A DNA stretch of 5,593 nt from an uncultured Anaerolineaceae bacterium (GTDB lineage: Bacteria > Chloroflexota > Anaerolineae > Anaerolineales > Anaerolineaceae). The notes beneath the pieces were generated by a model. The model did not search any database, was not told the origin of the DNA, and was given only the letters and a program-made list of their open reading frames with translations. Position 1 is the stretch's first letter; each line of letters begins with the position of its first letter. This document shows, one piece after another, positions 1-5,593 of this stretch. The stretch lies in the NCBI GenBank assembly GCA_937894825.1, contig CALCQT010000094.1, forward strand, positions 1 to 5,593, read 5' to 3'. Both the position numbers and the translations under genes were made by a program.

Positions 1-800
1 TGTGGTGAACACACCATCCGCAGCTTCGCCGAAGCCCCACATGGCCATACCAAAGGCGACTTTCAGCCCTTCATCGGCGCCGATTTCGTCAGCGGTCAGG
101 CCGAGCGTGTCTTCGGCATAACCGGGATAATTGGTGTAAACATAATCGACGATTTTTTGAACTTCGGCCAGCCAGTTCTCTTTTTCCAGCTGCCAATAAG
201 CGTCCTGTTGTTCCTTGGTCCAGGCGTCGCTTTCGCTCCACGCGTGATCAATGCCGGCGGCTTTGATGTCATTCGCGATGGTCTCATATTTTGCGTAAAC
301 ATCGCTGGTGGTCTGGGTCAAATAATCCTTCAAGCCAACGATATCGTAGGTCCGGAGTGTGGTGGATCCATCATAAGCCGGATCCAGGTAAACATAATAG
401 CTGAAAATCAGGTCGTCTGCGGTCAGGAGTTCCCCATCAGAAAAGACGATGTCCTCGCGCAGTTTGGCGGTATAGGTTGTTTTATCGGAGGCTTCATCAT
501 AATTGACAGTGAAATCAGCGATCCCGTAATAGGTATAGTCTTTCCCATTGTACGGAATTCTCCGTCGATCCCGTTAAAAACAACAGCGCCAAGACGGTCG
601 TTTTTCAGGAGTTCCGGCGCAACCAGGTCGACGATATCTCCATCAAATGCCGACTGATAAAAGAATGGGCTAAATTTCTGACTGAAATTCGACGAGCCGA
701 AAACAAACGGGGTGGATGATTCTTCCTGTGCCAGGACCGGCGCTGCAAGCGTCGCCAGGATGATCAGGGAGAGAATCCAGGATACAAGTTTTTTGTTCAT
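1..800 (-). pseudogene. ABC transporter substrate-binding protein, family 5 (peptide/oligopeptide type), frameshifted and cut by the window edge
   Basis: This is the N-terminal part of an exported solute-binding protein of the SBP family 5 (DppA/OppA-like) that would deliver peptides or similar solutes to an ABC importer. The ATG at 800 follows a strong AAGGAGG. Residues 1-24 form a Sec signal peptide: MNKK, a hydrophobic core, then PVLA before QEE. There is no lipobox cysteine. Residues 31-75 carry the family-typical stretch FSQKFSPFF...NDRLGAVVFNGIDGE. At codon 83 (about 550-555) the frame breaks: this frame drifts into unrelated sequence and stops at TGA 423-425. The frame starting at 552 instead reads YNGKDYTYYGIADFTV, then VFSDGELLTADDLIFSYYVY, the conserved F-S-D-G-x-x-L-T-A-D-D motif. 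It has no stop for 184 codons down to base 1. The net change is one missing base (or two extra). It is either a recently inactivated gene or a sequencing or assembly error. The substrate cannot be told, and transporter permease and ATPase genes are not in view. Confidence 0.88.
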
Positions 801-806
801 TGTGTT

Positions 807-813
807 CCTCCTT
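807..813 (-). promoter_or_regulatory. Ribosome binding site of the solute-binding protein gene
   Basis: AAGGAGG lies six bases before the ATG at 800. It is the strongest Shine-Dalgarno match in the window and fixes the start of the signal-peptide-bearing protein. Confidence 0.85.
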
Positions 814-849
814 CAAATTGATTGATTACCAACAACAAGGCCATTTATA

Positions 850-889
850 TGTATAGAATAATTCTCATGTATTAACAATCATTTGTCAA
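850..889 (-). promoter_or_regulatory. Sigma-70-type promoter(s) upstream of the solute-binding protein gene
   Basis: A perfect -35 hexamer TTGACA (884-889) is followed after 17 bases by GAGAAT (861-866, four of six matches to TATAAT). A second, overlapping pair is TTGTTA (873-878), 17 bases, TATACA (850-855). Either would start transcription about 40-55 bases before the ATG at 800. The surrounding 820-950 stretch is clearly AT-rich compared with the genes. Which pair is used cannot be decided from sequence. The presence of a dedicated promoter suggests the transporter gene is transcribed separately from the kinase unit. Confidence 0.5.
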
Positions 890-908
890 ATTAAACAAAA
901 TCTTGAAA

Positions 909-918
909 TTTGATCAAA
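909..918. promoter_or_regulatory. Possible operator: perfect 10-bp palindrome TTTGATCAAA
   Basis: The palindrome TTTGATCAAA is centred about 25 bases upstream of the TTGACA box of the solute-binding protein promoter, a position compatible with a transcription factor site. AT-rich short palindromes are common by chance, so this is only a candidate. Confidence 0.2.
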
Positions 919-1082
919 ACCTTTCATATAAAGAGTTAAACGATACTGCAGGTTCTCTTTCCTTGCGGCCAATCTCGAGAAAACTGTGACAATTCGTTTC
1001 GAGTATTTTGCACTTCAAAGGTGATAGGCGGGGGCTTTTCAAAAAAAACGCAGAGGTAAATATTCGCGCGGGACTTCTTTGC

Positions 1083-1330
1083 TTATTTTACTGAGCGGGT
1101 TGCAATATAGGTCGGCGTAAATTTGGCCAGTGCGCCGCTGTTGTTCCGGTCCTCGTAGAGGTCGGTCAGTGTGAATCCGGCGATTAATTGCCCGCCGATT
1201 TGCTCTTCCAACGTGTGGCTGAACTGGAATCCATCGTTGCGTTCATAAAGCGCGGACAGTTCTTCTTCTGTACTGTTTTTTGAAGTTCATCTGTCGGTTG
1301 CGTAAAGAATCTGTGATTCGATTTGTAGTT
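1083..1330 (-). pseudogene. C-terminal remnant of a class I SAM-dependent methyltransferase
   Basis: The frame ending at TAA 1083-1085 reads ELSALYERNDGFQFSHTLEE, then QIGGQLIAGFTLTDLYED, and ends TYIATRSVK. This is the typical C-terminal end of class I methyltransferases of the type F-x-H-[ST]-L-E-x-Q-I-G-G-Q-L...G-F...L-Y-E-D...P-x-[FY]-I-A-T-[RK]. This frame is open only from 1286, is preceded by an in-frame TGA (1287-1289), and has no usable start. The bases just upstream (1330 to about 1280), in another frame, read NHRFFTQPTDELQK, which resembles the segment that precedes this motif in such enzymes. So one net -1 frameshift lies within about 1262-1282, near the A6 and GAAGAAGAA tracts. 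The SAM-binding N-terminal domain (about 150-200 residues) is absent, because coding sequence of the lipid kinase lies immediately upstream. I read it as a truncated, frameshifted relic. Recognition rests on remembered family pattern. Confidence 0.72.
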
Positions 1331-2263
1331 TTATGCCTTACCAATAGGTTGGTATTCTGTGATCAGATCGACTTTCCAGGGTGAGATTTCGGAAACGAAC
1401 CGGGTGCCCGCGGTAAAGATGGACTCTCCGTCCACCTGGCTTTGTACGCCAGGGCCGCTGATCTCGACTACCAACTTCCTGGTTTTGAAGGTCCGTATAT
1501 CCGGATGATTCAGCTGCCCCTTCATAATCAGCGGGATCAGCGGCAGCAGGCGGGGAAGTTTCAGATTATCTCCAACCATGCAGATGTCCAGTTTCCCGTC
1601 CGTGATGTCAAAATTCGGCGCGACGATAAAACCGCCGCCTTCACGCAGTCCGTTCATTGCGGTGAGCAAAAGGATGGGCATTTCAACGGTTCCCTCATCC
1701 CAGGTGACTTTTGCCGGAACGTGATGAAGATCAAAAAGAATTGCCTTGACCAGTCCCAACAGGTAGGACGGAAACCCATTCAATCTGGATTGTGTCGCAT
1801 AATAATTGATGGCTGAATCAAAGCCAAACCCGGAGCCGTTGCAAAAATAACGTTCGGTGGCGCCGTCTCCGGCACAACCGATATCAATTTTTATCCGTTT
1901 GTCTGCCTGTATCACTGCGACCGCCTGTTGCAGATTGCGCGGAATCTTCATCGCGTACACGAAGTCATTCCCGCGGCCATTGGGGATTACCCCCAGGCTG
2001 GCGGAGCCATATCCGTTCTTCTGAGCCTTAACCAGGCCATTGACTGCTTCGTTGACAGTTCCGTCACCACCCGCGACCAGAACTTTCTGGAAACCCTCTC
2101 GCACTGCCGTCTCGGCCAGATCGATCGCGTGACCAACACATTCGGTGATAACGGCTTCGGCCTCGATCCCGGCCTGCATCAAACAATGCAAAATTTCTTC
2201 CAGTGAATTCTTTATTTTTCCTTTGTCGGCGAAACGGTTGAAAATCAGGAGCGTTTTTTCCAT
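1331..2263 (-). CDS. Diacylglycerol kinase family lipid kinase (DagK/YegS/BmrU-like)
   Basis: A 310-residue, full-length member of the DAGK catalytic-domain family, which uses ATP to phosphorylate diacylglycerol or related lipids at the cytoplasmic face of the membrane. Key elements are in order: LLIFNRFADKGK at 5-16 (N-terminal strand and glycine turn), VAGGDGTVNEAVNG at 63-76 with the signature GGDGT, IPNGRGNDF at 93-101 (the GTGNDF-type loop, with Arg in place of the usual Thr/Ser), GGGFIVAP...DGKLDI at 209-227, and VDGE at 277-280, which carries the family's conserved Asp/Glu. No membrane segments are evident. The ATG at 2263 places the first strand correctly. The ribosome binding site is poor (AGAGAGG only two bases away). 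The gene starts inside the end of the upstream radical SAM gene (19-base overlap), suggesting coupled translation. The precise lipid substrate is not determined by the sequence. YegS-like members can act on other lipids. Confidence 0.92.
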   Translation of the reverse strand: MEKTLLIFNRFADKGKIKNSLEEILHCLMQAGIEAEAVITECVGHAIDLAETAVREGFQKVLVAGGDGTVNEAVNGLVKAQKNGYGSASLGVIPNGRGNDFVYAMKIPRNLQQAVAVIQADKRIKIDIGCAGDGATERYFCNGSGFGFDSAINYYATQSRLNGFPSYLLGLVKAILFDLHHVPAKVTWDEGTVEMPILLLTAMNGLREGGGFIVAPNFDITDGKLDICMVGDNLKLPRLLPLIPLIMKGQLNHPDIRTFKTRKLVVEISGPGVQSQVDGESIFTAGTRFVSEISPWKVDLITEYQPIGKA

Positions 2264-4023
2264 GGCCTCTCTTGTCCCTTGTTCAGCAGGATGTCTTTTT
2301 GTTTTTGTTTTAACTGCATATCTTTTTCAACAAAGATATGTTCCATTGTGAAAGGATCTGTTTCGGTGGCATACATCAGCGTTGACCAGGTCGAGGGTGT
2401 GGGGGTAAGGACCTGGATCTGTTCCGGTGACAAATGGAGGCTGTTTTCGGAGAAGTTTTTCAGCATCGTCATGTCCTTGACAGTACAGCCCGGATGCGCC
2501 GCGATGAAGTAGTAGGTTAGAAATTGTTTCCGGCCGCTTTTGATGTTGATCCGGTCAAAATCCTCTTTGAACCGCAGGAGCGATGCTTTGCCCGGTTTCC
2601 CCATTAATGCCAGCACTTTCGGGCTGTCATGTTCAGGCGCCACCTTCAATTGTCCGGATATATGATGCTCGCTGAGTTCCTGAATATATTGTTTTCCGGA
2701 GCCCGGATCGTGCTGAATCATGTCATAGCGGATGCCTGAGGCTACAAACACCTTTTTGACCCCCGGGATTTTACGGGCTTTTTGCAGCAGGCTGATCACC
2801 GGATGATGATCGATCCTGAGCATCATACAGGCAGATGGGAAAATGCAGCGTTTATCCTTACAGGCCCCCTGTGTGCGTTTCTTCTGGCATTCAAATCCGT
2901 ACATATTGGCGGTCGGACCGCCCAGGTCGGTAATATAACCCTTGAAATCCGGCAATGTGGTGATTTTTTTGATTTCATCCAGGATGGACGTTTCTGAGCG
3001 CGATTGAATCGTTCGTCCTTCATGAACTGCGATCGCGCAGAAATTACACTCCCCATAACAGCCGCGATGGGTTGTGACGGAGAAGCGGATCGTTTCCAGC
3101 GCTTTCACTTTTCCCTGGGATTCGTAATATGGATGTTGCGCCCGCTCGAAAGGCAGCGCATAAATCTCGTCCAGTTCCGGCTGACTCAATGGTTTGGCCG
3201 GCGGATTTTGGATCAAATAACGGGTATCATGTTGTTGGGCCAGAATTCTGCCGGTGACGGGATCATTGTTCTGATAAAAAACCTTATAAGCCTCAATGAA
3301 TTTGCGGTTGTCGGCGCTGACTTCAGCGACGGATGGCAATATGAGTGCTGAATCCGGCACGGAAGTGGCTTTGTATGCCAGGCCCCGGATGGACGCTGGG
3401 TCTTTTCCTTTATCAAAGGCTTCAGCCAGTTGGAGGACCGAACGGTCCGCCATTCCATAAAGCAGGTAATCCGCTTTTGAGTCGAACAGAATCGACCCAC
3501 GGATTTTGTTGCTCCAGTAATCATAATGGGAGATTCGCCGCAGGCTGGACTCAATCCCGCCCAGGACAATCGGGACGGTGCCTTTGTAGCAGCGCCGGAT
3601 CAGGTTGGTGTAGACCAGCGTGGCCCGGTCGGGACGGCGGTTGTTTTGTCCGCCGGGAGTGTAATCATCGTTACTGCGCGGCTTTTTTGCCGCGGTGTAA
3701 TTTGCGACCATGGAATCGACTGCGCCGGCAGAGACACCCCAGAAGAGGCGGGGTTCTCCCAGACGAGTGATGTCGTCTTGTCCATTCACGTCGGGCTGTG
3801 CGATGATGCCAACGCGATAACCGGCGTTGGCCAGAATGTGTCCGATCAGTGCGATACCCATGTGCGGTGAGTCGATATAGGAATCACCGCTGACCAGCAC
3901 CACATCCAGGCGGTCCCATCCAAGCGCATCGATCTCACTTTTTGTTGTGGGCAAAAACATGTTTTGCGGTTTCCAATTCTTAACAGAAAAATCCCGCTGC
4001 GCCAGATCTGATCCGATGAGCAC
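2245..4023 (-). CDS. ygiQ: YgiQ family (UPF0313) radical SAM protein
   Basis: A 592-residue protein of the YgiQ family, whose biochemical role is not established to my knowledge. The N-terminal domain has the family hallmarks FLPTTKSEIDALGWD (23-37), VSGDSYIDSP (44-53), GYRVGIIAQPD (68-78), PDRATLVYT (131-139), GGIESSLRR (155-163) and HYDYWSNKIRGSIL (166-179). The radical SAM cluster motif C-x3-C-x2-C is CYGECNFC at 322-329; it would bind the [4Fe-4S] cluster that cleaves SAM. LKVAPEH (459-465) and TPTPSTWSTLMYAT (540-553) are further family matches near the C-terminus. The protein ends somewhat earlier than E. coli YgiQ. The start is uncertain: GTG at 4023 is the most upstream in-frame start but has no close Shine-Dalgarno. 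ATG at 3960 (giving MFLPTT...) also lacks a good one. It is probably co-transcribed with the overlapping lipid kinase. Confidence 0.92.
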   Translation of the reverse strand: MLIGSDLAQRDFSVKNWKPQNMFLPTTKSEIDALGWDRLDVVLVSGDSYIDSPHMGIALIGHILANAGYRVGIIAQPDVNGQDDITRLGEPRLFWGVSAGAVDSMVANYTAAKKPRSNDDYTPGGQNNRRPDRATLVYTNLIRRCYKGTVPIVLGGIESSLRRISHYDYWSNKIRGSILFDSKADYLLYGMADRSVLQLAEAFDKGKDPASIRGLAYKATSVPDSALILPSVAEVSADNRKFIEAYKVFYQNNDPVTGRILAQQHDTRYLIQNPPAKPLSQPELDEIYALPFERAQHPYYESQGKVKALETIRFSVTTHRGCYGECNFCAIAVHEGRTIQSRSETSILDEIKKITTLPDFKGYITDLGGPTANMYGFECQKKRTQGACKDKRCIFPSACMMLRIDHHPVISLLQKARKIPGVKKVFVASGIRYDMIQHDPGSGKQYIQELSEHHISGQLKVAPEHDSPKVLALMGKPGKASLLRFKEDFDRINIKSGRKQFLTYYFIAAHPGCTVKDMTMLKNFSENSLHLSPEQIQVLTPTPSTWSTLMYATETDPFTMEHIFVEKDMQLKQKQKDILLNKGQERPWKKRS

Positions 4024-4052
4024 AGCGGAAGGGTTTACGGCGGAGAAGCGGT

Positions 4053-4058
4053 TCCTCC
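4053..4058 (-). promoter_or_regulatory. Orphan Shine-Dalgarno-like GGAGGA upstream of the radical SAM gene
   Basis: GGAGGA stands about 29 bases before the GTG start at 4023, too far for normal use. No ATG, GTG or TTG occurs in that reading frame at the expected 5-10 base distance. The intervening codons are open in frame (ending SAVNPSA before the GTG). So the true start may have been altered by mutation or error, or the site is coincidental. Confidence 0.3.
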
Positions 4059-4188
4059 ACTTTAAAATAAAGCGACCCCGAAGGCCTGGTCTTTATCAGA
4101 GTGAAGCTACGCATTAAAAAGGTCTGCTGCACGGTTGCCGTTTTCTTTCTTTCGTTTCACTGGCAATTCTTGCGCAAGTGACCTGTAG

Positions 4189-4259
4189 CTGGGATACCTG
4201 GATTCGAACCAAGATCCACAGATTCAAAGTCTGGTGTGCTGCCATTGCACCATATCCCA
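4189..4259 (-). tRNA. trnQ: tRNA-Gln (anticodon UUG)
   Basis: This 71-base stretch folds as a tRNA. The acceptor stem TGGGATA/TATCCCA has all seven pairs. The D stem is GTGC/GCAC around AATGGCA. The anticodon stem CCAGA/TCTGT has one C-T mismatch at its outer pair. The anticodon loop is CTTTGAA with anticodon TTG (plus-strand 4225-4227). The variable loop is GGAT. The T arm is CTTGG-TTCGAAT-CCAGG with one G-T pair. U1-A72 and discriminator G73 match the identity features known for bacterial tRNA-Gln. CCA is not encoded (GCT follows), so it would be added by the CCA-adding enzyme. It decodes CAA (and CAG by wobble). It sits in the same direction between the acetyltransferase and radical SAM genes. 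Confidence 0.95.
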
Positions 4260-4286
4260 ATGCCTGACATGTCGTCGAGCGCTAGA

Positions 4287-4315
4287 ATTTTATCATGGAT
4301 TTACAAAAAGCGGAA
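4287..4315 (-). promoter_or_regulatory. Weak candidate promoter for tRNA-Gln
   Basis: TAAAAT (4287-4292, five of six matches to TATAAT) lies 27 bases before the tRNA 5' end. A -35 position 17 bases further up holds only TTCCGC, a poor match, and overlaps the 3' end of the acetyltransferase gene. The tRNA may have its own promoter here or be processed from read-through transcripts. Confidence 0.25.
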
Positions 4316-4810
4316 ATCCGGCGCAGGCAGGTGGAAAACGCTGATCTGATAATCTTCTTCCGGAAAATCGCCGATGTATTGGAAGCCATTCCCATGGTAG
4401 AAACGTTTCAGAGGCTCGTTTCCGGCCCAGCAATCCAGATAAATCGGCAATTTTGCTTCATTGGCCTGTTCAATCGCATGTACGATCAACTGCTTGCCGA
4501 TGCCCTGCCCCTGCAGTTCCGGACGCAGCGCGATCCGATACAGATAGAAGAACCGCGCTGCGGATTGGGAGGATTCGGGCAGCCAGGGTGCTGAATCCTG
4601 TATTTTTGAACTGTATGAGCCAACGATTTTGTTTCCGTCGCGCAGCAGCCAGACCCGATGCGTCTCAATATCTGCAGCGATCACGGCAGGATTCCAGGGG
4701 TACTCCCATTGTTGAATGTCCTTTCGATGCAGATCCTCGGTGATCGTATTGAGCAGCGTCACCAGCGCGGCTGTGTCCCCCGGCTTGGCCGGTGAAATAG
4801 AAAACTCCAT
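4301..4810 (-). CDS. GNAT family N-acetyltransferase
   Basis: A 169-residue cytoplasmic acetyltransferase of the GCN5-related (GNAT) fold, which transfers an acetyl group from acetyl-CoA to an amine. Motif A is clear: YRIALRPELQGQGIGKQLI (91-109), with QGQGIG (100-105) as the pyrophosphate-binding R/Q-x-x-G-x-G/A loop. Motif B follows as LDCWAGNEPLKRFYHGNGF (125-143), ending in the usual F-Y-x-x-x-G-F. KIVGSYSS at 61-68 is the central strand region. The length is normal for a single-domain GNAT. The ATG at 4810 begins on the base directly after the TAG stop of the upstream dihydrolipoyl dehydrogenase gene. No Shine-Dalgarno is visible, so translation is likely coupled to that gene. The substrate (small molecule, peptide or protein N-terminus) cannot be assigned from sequence, and the neighbour gives no clear hint. 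Confidence 0.9.
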   Translation of the reverse strand: MEFSISPAKPGDTAALVTLLNTITEDLHRKDIQQWEYPWNPAVIAADIETHRVWLLRDGNKIVGSYSSKIQDSAPWLPESSQSAARFFYLYRIALRPELQGQGIGKQLIVHAIEQANEAKLPIYLDCWAGNEPLKRFYHGNGFQYIGDFPEEDYQISVFHLPAPDFRFL

Positions 4811-5593
4811 CTATGCCGCCGGGCGCGTACTTTGTATACCCTCTAAGGCGGCGTCAAAAATGATCTCGTTGAGCGTCGGGTGGGCGTGAATGTTGTTCGC
4901 CAGGTCTCGGAGCGTCAGGTCTTTCGAGGCGGCCAGCGTCAGTTCCGGTAACAGTTCACTCACTTCCGGCCCGACCAGCGTCGCGCCCAAAACTACGCCG
5001 CTTTCCGAATGAGAAACTATTTTGGCCCAACCCTCATTCTCGGCGATACCGAGCGCTTTGCCGTTCGCGATGAATCCGGCTTTCGCGACCCGGACCGGGA
5101 TATCCCGCTCTGCGGCCATGCTTTCCGTCAGCCCGAAGGAGGCAACCTGCGGGAAACTGAAGGTGGTGTGCGGCACCAGGTCAACGTTCAGCGGCTGCGT
5201 TTCCAACCCGGCGATGCTCTCCGCGGCCGTTCTGCCCATGGCCGAGGCGGCGTGGGCCAGCAGGATTTTTCCGGTGATGTCGCCGATAGCATAAATATGC
5301 GGGACGTTCGTTTTGCCGTAAGCGTCGGTCAGAATCCAGCCGCGTTCGTGGGTAGCGACGCCGGCAGCTTCCAGTCCGAGGCCGGGCGTGTTGGGCTGGA
5401 ACCCGATCGCGATCAGGATCTGTTCGGCTTCGATCTCGCTTTCACCCGTTTCGGTGCGGATCTTTGCAACGATGCCGCTGCCGGTTTGCTCCACTGCCGT
5501 CAGCGCGGCGCCGGTTCTCACTTTGATGCCCTGTTTTTTGAAGGCGCGTTCCAGTTCGGCGCCCGCTTCGGGGTCTTCGTTCGGCAGCAGCCG
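4811..5593 (-). CDS. lpdA: Dihydrolipoyl dehydrogenase (E3), C-terminal part, cut by the right edge
   Basis: The last 260 residues of a FAD- and NAD-dependent dihydrolipoamide dehydrogenase, the E3 subunit that reoxidises dihydrolipoyl groups of 2-oxoacid dehydrogenase complexes or the glycine cleavage system. The frame is open to base 5593, and the GTG at 5521 is an internal valine. Visible elements are the end of the NAD domain (LLPNEDPEAGAELERAFKKQ at 2-21), IAIGFQPNT at 61-69, the second FAD-contact motif YAIGD (101-105), and then the dimerisation domain with TTFSFPQVASFGLTE. The catalytic HAHPTLNE is at 236-243, where the His-Pro...Glu pair (H238, E243) acts as the base of the partner subunit. 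The N-terminal FAD site and redox-active CxxxxC lie outside the window, so another flavin disulfide reductase is not fully excluded, though the HPTxxE motif argues for E3. Its partner genes are not in view. Confidence 0.92.
   Translation of the reverse strand, partial: RLLPNEDPEAGAELERAFKKQGIKVRTGAALTAVEQTGSGIVAKIRTETGESEIEAEQILIAIGFQPNTPGLGLEAAGVATHERGWILTDAYGKTNVPHIYAIGDITGKILLAHAASAMGRTAAESIAGLETQPLNVDLVPHTTFSFPQVASFGLTESMAAERDIPVRVAKAGFIANGKALGIAENEGWAKIVSHSESGVVLGATLVGPEVSELLPELTLAASKDLTLRDLANNIHAHPTLNEIIFDAALEGIQSTRPAA

Larger units (their letters stand above)
815..1082. other. Intergenic region between the methyltransferase remnant and the solute-binding protein gene
   Basis: About 270 bases without a convincing gene on either strand. 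The part nearest the solute-binding protein (820-950) is AT-rich and carries the promoter candidates and a palindrome. The distal part (960-1080) has higher GC. It contains a run of eight A on the plus strand (1041-1048, U8 on the minus transcript), but only about three base pairs of stem precede it, so I do not call it a terminator. Confidence 0.6.

Noticed and set aside
540..560. Programmed ribosomal frameshifting in the solute-binding gene.
   Set aside because: There is no X-XXY-YYZ heptamer, stimulatory Shine-Dalgarno or evident pseudoknot at the junction, and such regulation is not known for this family.
157..657. A 166-codon plus-strand open frame opposite the solute-binding gene.
   Set aside because: It is antisense to sequence with clear family-5 solute-binding motifs, and its product shows no recognisable domain. 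It is a shadow of the minus-strand gene.
1041..1050. A U8 tract on the minus transcript after the methyltransferase remnant, as a possible intrinsic terminator.
   Set aside because: Only about three base pairs (CGC/GCG) can form before it with a long loop, so a stable terminator hairpin is not supported.
3345..3870. Plus-strand open frames opposite the radical SAM gene.
   Set aside because: They lie antisense to highly conserved YgiQ motifs and have no family resemblance. They are reading-frame shadows.
4063..4100. A hairpin around GACC...CTTCGG...GGTC upstream of the radical SAM gene.
   Set aside because: Pairing breaks after four base pairs and is not followed by a U run. No known riboswitch consensus was recognised.
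4116..4141. Possible terminator downstream of tRNA-Gln: hairpin ACGG-CAA-CCGT followed by TTTTT.
   Set aside because: The four-pair stem is separated from the T5 run by ten unpaired bases, unlike an intrinsic terminator.

Overview
All recognisable genes in this 5.6-kb window lie on the minus strand, so the window reads from right to left. The proteins are ordinary bacterial housekeeping or accessory proteins. The overall look (moderate GC, a Sec-exported peptide/oligopeptide-type solute-binding protein without a lipobox, a YgiQ-type radical SAM protein, a DagK-type lipid kinase) fits an anaerobic bacterium such as an anaerolineal Chloroflexota or a clostridium. That assignment is an impression from protein style, not a demonstrated placement.

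Right part (4301-5593): the C-terminal 260 residues of a dihydrolipoyl dehydrogenase run in from the right edge. Its TAG stop directly abuts the ATG of a GNAT acetyltransferase, so the two are probably co-transcribed and translationally coupled. A tRNA-Gln(UUG) gene follows at 4189-4259, 41 bases beyond the acetyltransferase stop.

Middle (1331-4023): a YgiQ/UPF0313 radical SAM protein overlaps by 19 bases the start of a diacylglycerol/sphingosine-kinase-like (DagK/YegS/BmrU) protein, forming a tight two-gene unit.

Left part (1-1330): this is the decayed or error-prone part. Directly after the kinase stop lies the C-terminal end of a class I SAM-dependent methyltransferase with no N-terminal domain and an internal frameshift (1083-1330). 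Then comes an AT-rich promoter region with a perfect TTGACA box, and then a family-5 ABC transporter solute-binding protein gene (1-800) with a strong Shine-Dalgarno sequence and a signal peptide. That gene is broken by a single net -1 frameshift near 553, after which the second frame stays open for 184 codons to the window edge.

I found no CRISPR array, insertion sequence, toxin-antitoxin pair, defence gene or other clear new system. The points worth checking are the two frameshifts, the methyltransferase relic joined to the kinase stop, and the unresolved start of the radical SAM gene.
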